Below are positions 14,968 through 23,024 of a stretch of 64,000 bases of DNA, one piece after another. Numbering within the stretch: the first letter of the stretch is position 1; every line of letters starts with the position of its first letter. Source of the DNA: Rubellicoccus peritrichatus (lineage in GTDB: Bacteria > Verrucomicrobiota > Verrucomicrobiia > Opitutales > Cerasicoccaceae); assembly GCF_033100135.1 (NCBI RefSeq), contig NZ_CP136920.1:4583001-4647000 (forward strand). The letters are read 5' to 3'. The translations under genes were made by a program, and so were the position numbers. The notes beneath the pieces were generated by a model, which worked only from the letters and a program-made list of their open reading frames with translations, had not been told where the DNA came from and made no database searches.

Positions 14968-16863
14968 TTACTGGTTTCCTGCATCAGTGCTAACAGCGAA
15001 AGACTCAGGATGACGAACACCACAGTCTGTCAAGATTGTAACCATGATCTCAACCTTGCCTTCCTTCTTTAGAGAGTAAGGATCGACGATAACGTCAATG
15101 CCTGCCCAATCAGCAACAATCAAATCGCTGAAATTGCCAAATACAACCCTGTTGGCGGGTACCTGATTTGTGGCAAATGATGGATAGCCATTCACCTCAC
15201 GCCCAGCCCAAAGGAATTGACCGCTGCCAGCATCCTTTGGTGTTGTCTTCCATGCTCCCCTGACCCCAGGAGTGGTAAGGTAAGCCATGCTTTCAACATC
15301 AGCGTTATCTGTTGCAACAGCGGTTTCAAACTCTACCACCTTTGCCCATGTGGGAGCAGTAGCAGCGCCAAAGGTAACCGTGTTAATCCCGGTTGTGTTG
15401 ATGATACCTGTTGGTTGGTTGTCAGCACCTGTGCCAGCAATGCACGCCAGATCCTTGGCGATAGCCAACACACGCATCAAGTCATCTCTGACAAATGCCT
15501 CAATATCAATCGAAGACTGGGCAAGGAGCATTTTACTATAAGCCGTGTTGCCTGCGAGTCGCTTTGGAGAAAGCGCCAAACTACCGAATGTTTGAGTGCT
15601 TCCAGTAACCGCGTCATTCTCCCCGAGCCAGTAAGCAGTTGCACCACCGTCTGCACTGGGGATCGCAATGTTTCCCTGCAGCCCACTTAGAGAGCGAGCG
15701 CCTAAGCTGGTCACAAAGGTCCTATTTCGCAATAGCTCAATAAGGGAACCACCAAGCACAGAGGTTTGCACAGTATGGCCACCGTCAGCACTAACGCCCA
15801 CAGACAAGTCACGACTGATTTTTCTGTTCTGGCTGGCGAGAGCGCGCGCGATGCGAGTATCATCATAGCTTTCCATATCCGCAGGGACATAGAAGCCTTG
15901 TGCCTCACGCTTGAGCGCCTTAGCAGTCGCCTCTGAGGCTTCACCCTCAAGGCCATCGACGGGCTTCCCTTCACCGGCAAGTCGCAAGGCACGAGTAAGA
16001 CTGTACTCCTTTTTTTCCTTCTTACTCATGCCTACATCTGGCTTAGTTGTGATAGCTTGCGCTTCAAGCTTATCTCTCAGGATATGACCCTGGAAGTCTG
16101 CAAGCGGCTTATCGTTTTCGACGTAGTCACGAACAACCTCGTTATCAACGTTGTATTCACGAGCGAGGCGGGAAATTTCCGCTACGCGATTTTGCTCTGT
16201 CTTCTTTGCGCGTTCAATCGCCTTTGGGTCCTCACGAACCTCAACAACGGTTTTGACCTCTGGAGACGAAGCGGGTTTTTCACGAGTAACCGTCTCGTTT
16301 TTGTTTTCTTCTGACATTGTATTATCTAATATTTTTATAGATTCGCCGGATTGATTCGCTTTGCCCCGACCAACTCCGACAGTTGTATCGGCTGGGACTG
16401 TCACCAGGCTGACTTCGACAGGGGTCCACTTCGTAACGCGGAAAACGTCTTTTTCGTCCGTTGACGTGGACTCACGCTTTACCTCGTCTATATCGGTAGT
16501 GACACTAACCGACCGAAGGATGCTATCTTTGACATCCTGAAATTTTTCTTCTGCCAGGGGGCCGCGTCCAAATCGAACAACAGCATACCCTTTTCGATCC
16601 CTGACCTCAGCGGAAATCACCGCCCCGAGATGCATATCTTTTTGGTGATTAAATAGCAGGGGTCCATTTGAAAGCAGCCTGCTCAAGTCAACCGATCCCG
16701 GTCCATGATCCAAAATATCAAGGTAGCCAAAGCCATCGTCAATGGGCTCCTCTGATGAGAAGGAAAGCTCAACAGTTCGCTCCTCTTCATCAATTACTGA
16801 AACCCTCTCAATTTTAAGCGCTCGTGTAAGCTGCTTTGGAAATTGTTTTAGATGCTCTGGCAT
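14968..16863 (-). CDS. Fused prohead protease and HK97-fold major capsid protein
   Basis: 631 residues. Residues ~1-175 resemble prohead proteases of the U35/S14-like type: GPLLFNHQKDMHLG carries the catalytic His, and SILRSVSVTTDI the nucleophile Ser, followed by WTPVEVSLVTVPAD. Residues ~190-300 form a charged helical scaffold-like delta region. Residues ~330-631 are the HK97-type capsid with GNIAIPSADGGATAYWLGEN, LIELLRNRTFVTSLGA and C-terminal HPESFAV. The protease would cut itself and the delta domain away during head maturation. Such fusions are known in phages that make both activities from one gene. The start ATG is 9 nt after boundary motif C. Confidence 0.9.
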   Translation of the reverse strand: MPEHLKQFPKQLTRALKIERVSVIDEEERTVELSFSSEEPIDDGFGYLDILDHGPGSVDLSRLLSNGPLLFNHQKDMHLGAVISAEVRDRKGYAVVRFGRGPLAEEKFQDVKDSILRSVSVTTDIDEVKRESTSTDEKDVFRVTKWTPVEVSLVTVPADTTVGVGRGKANQSGESIKILDNTMSEENKNETVTREKPASSPEVKTVVEVREDPKAIERAKKTEQNRVAEISRLAREYNVDNEVVRDYVENDKPLADFQGHILRDKLEAQAITTKPDVGMSKKEKKEYSLTRALRLAGEGKPVDGLEGEASEATAKALKREAQGFYVPADMESYDDTRIARALASQNRKISRDLSVGVSADGGHTVQTSVLGGSLIELLRNRTFVTSLGARSLSGLQGNIAIPSADGGATAYWLGENDAVTGSTQTFGSLALSPKRLAGNTAYSKMLLAQSSIDIEAFVRDDLMRVLAIAKDLACIAGTGADNQPTGIINTTGINTVTFGAATAPTWAKVVEFETAVATDNADVESMAYLTTPGVRGAWKTTPKDAGSGQFLWAGREVNGYPSFATNQVPANRVVFGNFSDLIVADWAGIDVIVDPYSLKKEGKVEIMVTILTDCGVRHPESFAVSTDAGNQ

Positions 16864-16872
16864 TTACCAGTT

Positions 16873-16886
16873 GCGACTAAGTCAAC
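16873..16886 (-). repeat. Conserved 14-bp boundary motif, copy C
   Basis: Minus-strand GTTGACTTAGTCGC; its TGA is the portal stop codon (16882-16884). It ends 9 nt before the protease-capsid start. Confidence 0.8.
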
Positions 16887-18450
16887 CCTGCGACTCTTCA
16901 ACCTGGACAGCAGGCTTAGTTTGATTGGGACGCTTAGGAGCGCTTTTTATCCCTCTGGCCTCTTTTTCCTTTTCATCTGCCTCAATTTCATCAAGCACGG
17001 TTTCATAGTCGTCTCCTATGCCCTCTACAATATCACGATCACTTCTCCAATTGTTCTCTCGCAAGAGCGCAAGCCCCTTGACATCTTTCTCAGGGTCAAC
17101 CCACTGCCATGTTCTGCCTTTGAATTCTGCATTTAAGAATTTCTGAAATCGTGAAGCTGGAAGCGGTTGACCATTATCAAGTTTTATTAAACCAAAATCG
17201 AGTGAGTGTTTCAACCATGACCTAAAAATTGGGTCTTTATCAGACTTGATATACCAATCCTGAATAATTTTGTAACCATCGCGCTCACTTAGCTTCCCTT
17301 CTCTGAGGGATGAGTAATTTACTCCCTCTAGATCTCCAGCCAAAGTATTATATCCGGGGCCGCCAAGGCCAACAGCAGCACCTCGAAGCATTGCCTTTCT
17401 GAAATCAGGAAACGCCTGAGTCGGGTGCTGGGGGTCAAACTTCTCTATTCCAACGCCCACGGGCAGTTCTTCCATCAGCCCCGGTTCAGCATCCATGCGT
17501 ATAGGCTCGCGATTCTCCTCGTCTCCCCCATAACCTGCCCCTTCACCGGGAATGCGCGTAAAGAAGGCCATCTTAGCAGCTGCCGTTGTTGCTGCAACCA
17601 GCTCAGCCTCTTCATATCCTCCAAGCATGCGAAGGCGCCGCATTGCGGTAACAATCCAAGAAACTCCACGAGTTTGGGTAAAGCGTTTCTTCTTTTTTAG
17701 AAAGTGAATTTCATTCGCTGGTACACGAACGCGAATCTTATTATTGATTCGAGACCAGAAATACAGATCGCCAGGGTGGTCTGTGTCGATCCAATACGCA
17801 ATAGGCATCTTCCATTCGTTCAGTTCTACCCCCATGCGTAACTCATTGCCTGTCTCTGGTGCTTTACCATTCAAATGAATGTCCAACTGATCGGACTCCA
17901 AAGGATGAATTGCAAATCCGAATTCGTTATCAATGCCCTTGACCTCACGTTTAATCATTTCCCCATCTCGTGCAACCGTTCGAATTGAGATTCGGTCTGT
18001 CTCAGGGCCGGACGTATCTCTTGTCACCGTGTAATTTTCTGGAATATTCTGCCTCTTCCACGCTGACTCAATAGCCTTCTTCGCAAGCTTATCTACGGTC
18101 CCATCTCCATTTTTTGGCATTGAGTTTAACCTGATGCCAGTATGGCCAATAATATTTACTTCCAGCTCGTGAAGAAATTTTTCTACAAAATCATTGTTTT
18201 CCTCAAGGTCACGCGCTCTTTGCAGGATGACTTTTGCAGCTTGGTATATGTCTGAATCTCCAGTACTCGCAAATCCACCAGTCCAGTTTTCGGTGAGGCG
18301 GTCAACCCTCCCGGCATCATATTGACGTGAAACTGAGGGCCGCTTGGTAATCTTTAGCCTTTCACCCTGACGCATTACTGCCCACTTCGATTCGGGATTG
18401 TTGAGTATCTCAAGCGCCGTTGCACGGTCTCTGGTATTCAGCTCATTCAT
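16882..18450 (-). CDS. Portal protein, lambda gpB family
   Basis: 522 residues. Features of lambda-type portals: an N-terminal region with NNDFVEKFLHELEVNIIGHTGIR (a 'NN...l...v.giG' pattern), then the stem/wing section EIHFLKKKKRFTQTRGVSW and the helix GGYEEAELVAATTAAAKMAF, the most conserved stretch in this family. The portal is the dodecameric DNA channel of the head vertex. The start overlaps the previous stop as TAATG. A short Lys/Pro tail follows the family domain. Its stop codon lies in boundary motif C. Confidence 0.88.
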   Translation of the reverse strand: MNELNTRDRATALEILNNPESKWAVMRQGERLKITKRPSVSRQYDAGRVDRLTENWTGGFASTGDSDIYQAAKVILQRARDLEENNDFVEKFLHELEVNIIGHTGIRLNSMPKNGDGTVDKLAKKAIESAWKRQNIPENYTVTRDTSGPETDRISIRTVARDGEMIKREVKGIDNEFGFAIHPLESDQLDIHLNGKAPETGNELRMGVELNEWKMPIAYWIDTDHPGDLYFWSRINNKIRVRVPANEIHFLKKKKRFTQTRGVSWIVTAMRRLRMLGGYEEAELVAATTAAAKMAFFTRIPGEGAGYGGDEENREPIRMDAEPGLMEELPVGVGIEKFDPQHPTQAFPDFRKAMLRGAAVGLGGPGYNTLAGDLEGVNYSSLREGKLSERDGYKIIQDWYIKSDKDPIFRSWLKHSLDFGLIKLDNGQPLPASRFQKFLNAEFKGRTWQWVDPEKDVKGLALLRENNWRSDRDIVEGIGDDYETVLDEIEADEKEKEARGIKSAPKRPNQTKPAVQVEESQG

Positions 18451-19004
18451 TATGGGCGGGTAAAATGTATTGCAATTTGTTTTCGCTCCCTGCCCTCTTC
18501 ATTCCTGACAAGCTGCTCATAGCGATCCAACTGTTTGTTTAAGTCGGTGAGATTAACGATTGAATAGCTCTGCCCGTTTACCGTGGCGGTCTGAAGCGTC
18601 CGCGAACTCAGTTTCTCTATAGTATCCCTTAGTGCATCTCGTGTTCGACGATTGAAACTCCTGGTGTCGCCAGAGTTTCTTGTAGGATCTGGAAGCACTG
18701 TTATAACATCGGAGTAAACTTGCTCGCGTATTGTTTTGCCATTAGTTGCACTATCCTCAATGTAGCCGATGATCCTATAGGTTCCTGCTTTCCACTCGGA
18801 GGATTCCTTAGGAGTAATTGCGACCTTGAAGCCAATGTTCAGGGTTTCAGCAGATATTCTATATGTGTTGCCTTTCTCTGGATTAATTAGCGAATACCTC
18901 AAATTGTATGAGCTTGCTGGATAATTGGAGAAGCTCCTTTGCCAGTTAGCAGAAAAACCCTGTGTCAAATGCACAGGTTCAGATTGAGGAATGGATTTTG
19001 CCAT
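18450..19004 (-). CDS. gpW-like head-tail joining protein with extra N-terminal beta domain
   Basis: 184 residues. The C-terminal ~70 residues (LRDTIEKLSSRTLQTATVNG, SIVNLTDLNKQLDRYEQLV) have the helix - beta hairpin - helix order of lambda gpW, the small head-completion protein. In lambda gpW lies between terminase gpA and portal gpB, exactly as here. The N-terminal ~105 residues form a beta-rich, Ig-like region (YRISAETLNIGFKVAI, WKAGTYRIIGYIED) absent from classical gpW. The start is preceded by GGAAAG within a perfect hairpin (19006-19024), which may control translation. Confidence 0.55.
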   Translation of the reverse strand: MAKSIPQSEPVHLTQGFSANWQRSFSNYPASSYNLRYSLINPEKGNTYRISAETLNIGFKVAITPKESSEWKAGTYRIIGYIEDSATNGKTIREQVYSDVITVLPDPTRNSGDTRSFNRRTRDALRDTIEKLSSRTLQTATVNGQSYSIVNLTDLNKQLDRYEQLVRNEEGRERKQIAIHFTRP

Positions 19005-19005
19005 G

Positions 19006-19032
19006 TCGCTTTCCAGAAGCGACTAAGTCAAC
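19006..19032 (-). repeat. Boundary motif copy D with start-site hairpin
   Basis: The 14-bp motif GTTGACTTAGTCGC (19019-19032) lies just after the terminase stop, here not in frame with it. Its GTCGC forms part of a perfect hairpin GTCGCTT-CTGGA-AAGCGAC (19006-19024 on the minus strand) that contains the GGAAAG Shine-Dalgarno-like sequence of the next gene. Confidence 0.7.
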
Positions 19033-19035
19033 TGA

Positions 19036-20964
19036 TCAATGATGCCTCCAGCGATTGACAAAAGATGTTCTTCTTTGCTGCCTGTAAGGTCTTGGAACGG
19101 CTACAGGTCTCGCAGATTCAAGGGGCTTTGGCGCTACCCTCGCCTCTTCCTTTTGTTTGGTGGCCAGCTTTTCAACATTCTTTGCAATATCATTCCAGCG
19201 AGGATCAAGGGACACAGCAGCAGCATAAGCATACTTGCGAATGTCCAGTGCTTCATTAGGGAGTTTCTCGGGGTTAATGAATGTCTGATAAGGCCTACCA
19301 CCTTGATACTTCATAACAAGGCGCTCTGCCGCTACGAGCTGACGATAATATTCTAAGTCATACCCATTACCTTTTGGAAAATGGCATGTATGTGACCCAC
19401 CCGGCTCCCTTGCGACATCTGCATAGACAGACTTCTTAGTCGCAACATCTCCAATCATATAGTGGGGTAGTCTGAGCCGATTATTCTTACTCGGTCTGCC
19501 AACGATGGGAGGTGTGTTACGACCCTCTGTTCCTTTGCCCCTGACTGGATACAGCTTGATCCCGACAGCTAAGCAACTCTTGCAGAATGGTAAAACAAGG
19601 TCGTCACGGTGGCCCATATCTATAAAACCACGAGCCAATTTTAATGACCCACCATTATAAAGTTTCCATTGTTTTTCTAAAAGATCCCTAAACGGCTTCC
19701 ATGTCTCAGGATCTTCCAGATCCCCCATGAATTGATAGTAACCCAAGCCCCACGATTCAAAGCCTTCACCATAGGCGACTACTTCAGCCTCTATGCGAGC
19801 AGGACTCCCTTGCACATCGGCACCAAGAACCAGCATCAGAGAGCCGTCTGGGATCGGTTCATCTGAGGGGTCATAATGCTCAGCTCTAGCGTGGATAGCT
19901 TCATAGTCCATTTGCTCGGCAGAATCATCAAATACCTCAGCCTTGAAGGTATTGGTCCAGACCTGGAGACCCTGGCTACCCTGCTCCTTCGCGTCATAGA
20001 ATTCTTCAACAAATTGAATCATTTTATTGTTCTTAAAACCCTTTTTGGCTGGAAACACAGAATACAATCCATTGAGATGATAGCTGCGCACTCCATTAAA
20101 GGTAGCCGTTGGTCTCCATTCACCATTACGGACCATGCGAACACGCTCTTTGTCATTATGCGCATGACCGCATTCCTCACAGATATATCTAGGATCATCT
20201 CTAGTGCCTTGCTTTGACCAATCCAATTGCTCCCACTTCAAAGTCTGCCAATGGCCGCACGCATCATTGCAACACTTTACAAACCAGTATCTTTGATCTC
20301 CTTTCTCAAACCATGTTTGGATTCGAGAAAGTCCCTTTATAGTGGGTGTAGATGCCAATACTTGGATAGAGTCTGCGTAGTTATCAGCTCTTTTAAAAAG
20401 TAGCGTAATTGGGTCGCCCTCCTTACCGTCCTCCATTGCGTCGATTTCATCAGCAATAACAATTCTTGCCTGAATCTGCCGAAAACCACTAGGAGAATTA
20501 GTGCCTATCGCTGAAATTCTACCACCAGGAAACTTCTTTGAGCGAATTGTATTATCGCCATCACGGCTTTTTGGTTCGCTTATTTTCGCCTTTATAGAGG
20601 GCGTATTATCACGCATTGGCTCAAACATCTCCTTAGCCCATTTCTCAGAGCTATCAATGGTGGGATATGCAACTAAAATATTACTTGGGTCACGATCTAT
20701 TGAGCATCCTTCAAGATTGTTTATACATTCCGTCTTTCCCTGTCTTGCAGCCCACTGGAGAACCGTTACCTGTACATCATCATCAAAAAATGAATCTTGT
20801 GGCTCTTTCTGAAATGGTGCGAACTCTGGGTCATACATGCCTTGCACAGCAGTTACTTCGCTAGGCAAAAATCGATTCTCAGCTGCCCATTGATACGCAG
20901 GAATTGGTTCGGGTATTATAAGCAATTGAAAAGCCCGCTCGATAACTGTATCCACCCTACCCAT
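19036..20964 (-). CDS. Terminase large subunit, lambda gpA family
   Basis: 642 residues. ATPase: deviant Walker A LQWAARQGKTECIN (about 66-80) and Walker B RIVIADEIDAME (about 163-174). A Cys-rich ribbon typical of gpA is seen as FVKCCNDACGHWQ and ICEECGHAH (about 230-270). The nuclease domain has the acidic motif LVLGADVQGSPARIE and later FIDMGHRDDL. It packages DNA into proheads and cuts cos ends. Basic C terminus (RPYRQQRRTSFVNRWRHH) may bind the portal. It overlaps the small subunit gene by 8 bp. Confidence 0.93.
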   Translation of the reverse strand: MGRVDTVIERAFQLLIIPEPIPAYQWAAENRFLPSEVTAVQGMYDPEFAPFQKEPQDSFFDDDVQVTVLQWAARQGKTECINNLEGCSIDRDPSNILVAYPTIDSSEKWAKEMFEPMRDNTPSIKAKISEPKSRDGDNTIRSKKFPGGRISAIGTNSPSGFRQIQARIVIADEIDAMEDGKEGDPITLLFKRADNYADSIQVLASTPTIKGLSRIQTWFEKGDQRYWFVKCCNDACGHWQTLKWEQLDWSKQGTRDDPRYICEECGHAHNDKERVRMVRNGEWRPTATFNGVRSYHLNGLYSVFPAKKGFKNNKMIQFVEEFYDAKEQGSQGLQVWTNTFKAEVFDDSAEQMDYEAIHARAEHYDPSDEPIPDGSLMLVLGADVQGSPARIEAEVVAYGEGFESWGLGYYQFMGDLEDPETWKPFRDLLEKQWKLYNGGSLKLARGFIDMGHRDDLVLPFCKSCLAVGIKLYPVRGKGTEGRNTPPIVGRPSKNNRLRLPHYMIGDVATKKSVYADVAREPGGSHTCHFPKGNGYDLEYYRQLVAAERLVMKYQGGRPYQTFINPEKLPNEALDIRKYAYAAAVSLDPRWNDIAKNVEKLATKQKEEARVAPKPLESARPVAVPRPYRQQRRTSFVNRWRHH

Positions 20965-21391
20965 CTATGCTTCCTTTGATCTCTGTAATAGCTCCCATAC
21001 GTAGTTGATTAGCTAGAGCTGATTTTCTTTCCTTTGGAATATCCGCCCATGAATTGATAACCTTTCGCAGTCCTAGCGCTAGTTGTTCTAATTTCTCTTC
21101 CACTTCCTCAACTGGCAATGTGACACTCGCCTTCTCATCTCTCTCTAATTCACGAATATCAGCATCTGCCGTGACCTTCCGTAGTCTCTCCCTTTGGATG
21201 GCTTTTTCGAAATCGCTACTTTGCTTCTCCTCTGACGATTTTTTCAGCAAGGCGATGTAGCCTTGTACAGACTGGCTTAGATCATATTTACCGCGCCCAA
21301 GCTTTTTGACTACCTCATCATTTGCCAACTGGGTTATGCGGGCGGTCGTCAGTCCAAGCACTCTTGCAAGTTCAGTGCGATTGACAATCAT
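20957..21391 (-). CDS. Terminase small subunit, Nu1-like
   Basis: 144 residues. N-terminal winged-helix/HTH (NRTELARVLGLTTARITQLA) as in lambda gpNu1, followed by a coiled-coil dimerisation helix (QRERLRKVTADADIRELERD) and a C-terminal helix that would bind gpA. It recognises the cos/pac region to start packaging. A cos site is expected within or just upstream of this gene (21392-21490, no obvious hallmark seen). Confidence 0.82.
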   Translation of the reverse strand: MIVNRTELARVLGLTTARITQLANDEVVKKLGRGKYDLSQSVQGYIALLKKSSEEKQSSDFEKAIQRERLRKVTADADIRELERDEKASVTLPVEEVEEKLEQLALGLRKVINSWADIPKERKSALANQLRMGAITEIKGSIDG

Positions 21392-21489
21392 TTGTGTAAA
21401 AGTAAAATCATTAAAATTCGGATGCCCAAAACTAGGAAATGAACAGTAGACGGTTTAACTGCGGTTTGCAGCTCCAGGAAGGACCCATT

Positions 21490-21987
21490 TTAGCGTTTTG
21501 CCTCCTTCAAGTAACGCAATCTTGCCTTTCGACATGCCTTTCTTGCATCGCTGTGATAAAACAAGGAAGATTGAATGCCTAGTTCATCAGCGAGTTTATG
21601 AGCGATCTTAGTCACCCCGTAATTTGTCATCCCCAGGCTATGTGCCATGTCTGCAAATGAGTTCTCTTTGAATCGAGATGGAGCAATGAGGAAGGCGAGA
21701 ATGATAATCTTTCTTCCCGCCGCTAAGGGATTCTTGCTGTTGCCAATAGACAATTGGAATATACCATTCAATGCCTCAAGTGCTTGGTTGGTTTCCTCCT
21801 CACCATCCTCCTTGTTCTCCATGATCTCACGTGGATTCAGTGAGTCATGGGGAACAACGCCTCCATCTGAGCGAGTGTTAAATGCGATGGCACCGGGGGC
21901 TTGCGCGTTTCTTCTTTTACTTGGCGATGATCCAGCTGCCTTAATGTGCAAGGCGCTTATATCAGTATCTTGATTCTCACTATTCAT
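21490..21987 (-). CDS. Helix-turn-helix protein, possible late-gene regulator
   Basis: 165 residues. Polar, low-complexity first ~60 residues, then a helical domain whose end (ENSFADMAHSLGMTNYGVTK) reads as an HTH, followed by a basic C terminus (RKACRKARLRYLKEAKR). The gene lies directly upstream of terminase, where late regulators or sigma-like activators of structural genes are often found. It could also be a host-takeover DNA-binding protein. No family certain. Confidence 0.45.
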   Translation of the reverse strand: MNSENQDTDISALHIKAAGSSPSKRRNAQAPGAIAFNTRSDGGVVPHDSLNPREIMENKEDGEEETNQALEALNGIFQLSIGNSKNPLAAGRKIIILAFLIAPSRFKENSFADMAHSLGMTNYGVTKIAHKLADELGIQSSLFYHSDARKACRKARLRYLKEAKR

Positions 21988-22025
21988 ATTTCATCAGTTA
22001 GTTTGTTGTTGCCTTGTAGCTCCAC

Positions 22026-22394
22026 TCACGAAGCTACCACAAAAGAGTTCTCCAGTACAGAAATCTTCTGTAATTTACAGTGTTTCGGGTACGAAATCAT
22101 ATCTCCTTCTTCGAGACATTTACTATCACGCACTGTAGTACCGCTAGAAAGCTCTTTGATTCTTTCAAGGATACTCGGCGTACCCGTGACAAAAGAAACG
22201 CCTTCTCGCTGATCCTCGTACCAAATAGCCACATTCAGGCGAGCGTAATCCTCCTCCCTAATAACGATGAGCTTATCTTCTCCAGCTTCCAGACAAGACA
22301 GGCCATTCCATTCATCGGTCATGGTGAACTGTCCGAGTGAGGCCTCACCTATCAAAACCTCGAATGTGTTGATTGGATTTAGTGTTAGTTTCAT
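22026..22394 (-). CDS. Phage protein of unknown function
   Basis: 122 residues, mixed alpha/beta, acidic. It contains NTFEVLIGEASLGQFTMTDE and a C-terminal SYPKHCKLQKISVLENSF. Its start overlaps the RusA stop by 4 bp, so it is co-translated with the recombination gene. No recognised domain. Confidence 0.45.
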   Translation of the reverse strand: MKLTLNPINTFEVLIGEASLGQFTMTDEWNGLSCLEAGEDKLIVIREEDYARLNVAIWYEDQREGVSFVTGTPSILERIKELSSGTTVRDSKCLEEGDMISYPKHCKLQKISVLENSFVVAS

Positions 22395-22792
22395 AGTTTT
22401 TCAATTTGGATAAAGATTCCTGGCTTCTCGGACCAAAACTTTTCGATGATCTCAGAAGCCACCTGAGCGTCGTCGTTCCAGAACTTAAGATCTGTCATGC
22501 AGTCGAAGAGAAGCTTGTTCAGGTTGTGAGCATCTGGTCTGGTGTCCTTGAATTGCCCGTGGCTTCGTTTCCCCGTCAAAGGGAAGCACCACTTTACAAT
22601 CACTCTCAACGGACCCGTCATTGATGATCTTGGTACGTGTTGGCCTAAATGCGCCATGAGCTTTGCTCTCGCCTCTTTGACTTTTGGCGGCTCGAAAAAA
22701 ATTGGCTTACCATTTTCGACCATGACTTGCTTCTCCTGATGGGTTGCTGTTGGTGGTTTCATGTGCATGAAAAATTGAATTTGCTCAGGCAT
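22391..22792 (-). CDS. rusA: RusA-family Holliday junction resolvase
   Basis: 133 residues, the usual size for RusA. The family signature is clear: RPDAHNLNKLLFDCM then FWNDDAQVASEI, supplying the acidic metal ligands (Asp of RPD and the two Asp of NDD). It cuts four-way junctions during phage recombination or before packaging. It is in the replication/recombination module downstream of the primase-ATPase. Confidence 0.87.
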   Translation of the reverse strand: MPEQIQFFMHMKPPTATHQEKQVMVENGKPIFFEPPKVKEARAKLMAHLGQHVPRSSMTGPLRVIVKWCFPLTGKRSHGQFKDTRPDAHNLNKLLFDCMTDLKFWNDDAQVASEIIEKFWSEKPGIFIQIEKL

Positions 22793-23024
22793 AGATTTTT
22801 TCTTTTCGGAATAGGTTTGGTGTCACTCGCTTTCCACTTGTGGTAGGTAGGGCCGGGCGTAGCTTGGTCGCCCTGCCTTCCACCTGTGGGCGTGAGGGAG
22901 GGAACCCCCTTACTACCTTTAGGTAGGGGGGTTCATGTTCGAACATGAACACACCCTCAGAAGGGGGTTCGTTCATAAACGCACATTGAACCCCCTTCTG
23001 AGGGTTCGTGAAATTAATGGTCAT
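22785..23024 (-). CDS. Doubtful small gene across the inverted-repeat cluster
   Basis: An open frame of 79 residues from the ATG at 23024 (ATGACCATTAA overlaps the upstream stop) to 22785, overlapping the RusA start by 8 bp. Spacing would suit a coupled gene. However its sequence is dictated by the palindromes at 22902-23005 (repeated EPP/NEPP peptides), and no domain is visible. It may be only an open frame over a regulatory or origin region. Confidence 0.25.
   Translation of the reverse strand: MTINFTNPQKGVQCAFMNEPPSEGVFMFEHEPPYLKVVRGFPPSRPQVEGRATKLRPALPTTSGKRVTPNLFRKEKIYA
22902..23005. repeat. Cluster of three inverted repeats (origin candidate)
   Basis: Three palindromes lie back to back. 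First, GAACCCCC..CTACCT-TT-AGGTAG..GGGGGTTC (22902-22934). Second, a perfect 20-bp palindrome GTTCATGTTCGAACATGAAC (22931-22950). Third, perfect 18-bp arms ACCCTCAGAAGGGGGTTC (22953-22970) and its complement (22988-23005) around a 17-nt loop. The octamer GAACCCCC or its complement occurs four times. Just to the left are two near-palindromes CCAC(C/T)TGTGG (about 22835 and 22881). It follows the primase gene, which suggests a replication origin or a strong attenuator. Confidence 0.75.

Noticed and set aside
6692-19032. Motif GTTGACTTAGTCGC as a promoter -35 element
   Set aside because: TTGACT fits a -35 box, but no consistent -10 at 16-18 bp follows in the four copies.
22831-23010. CRISPR array
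   Set aside because: The repeats are inverted, not regularly spaced direct repeats, and no cas genes are nearby; no array was seen anywhere in the window.
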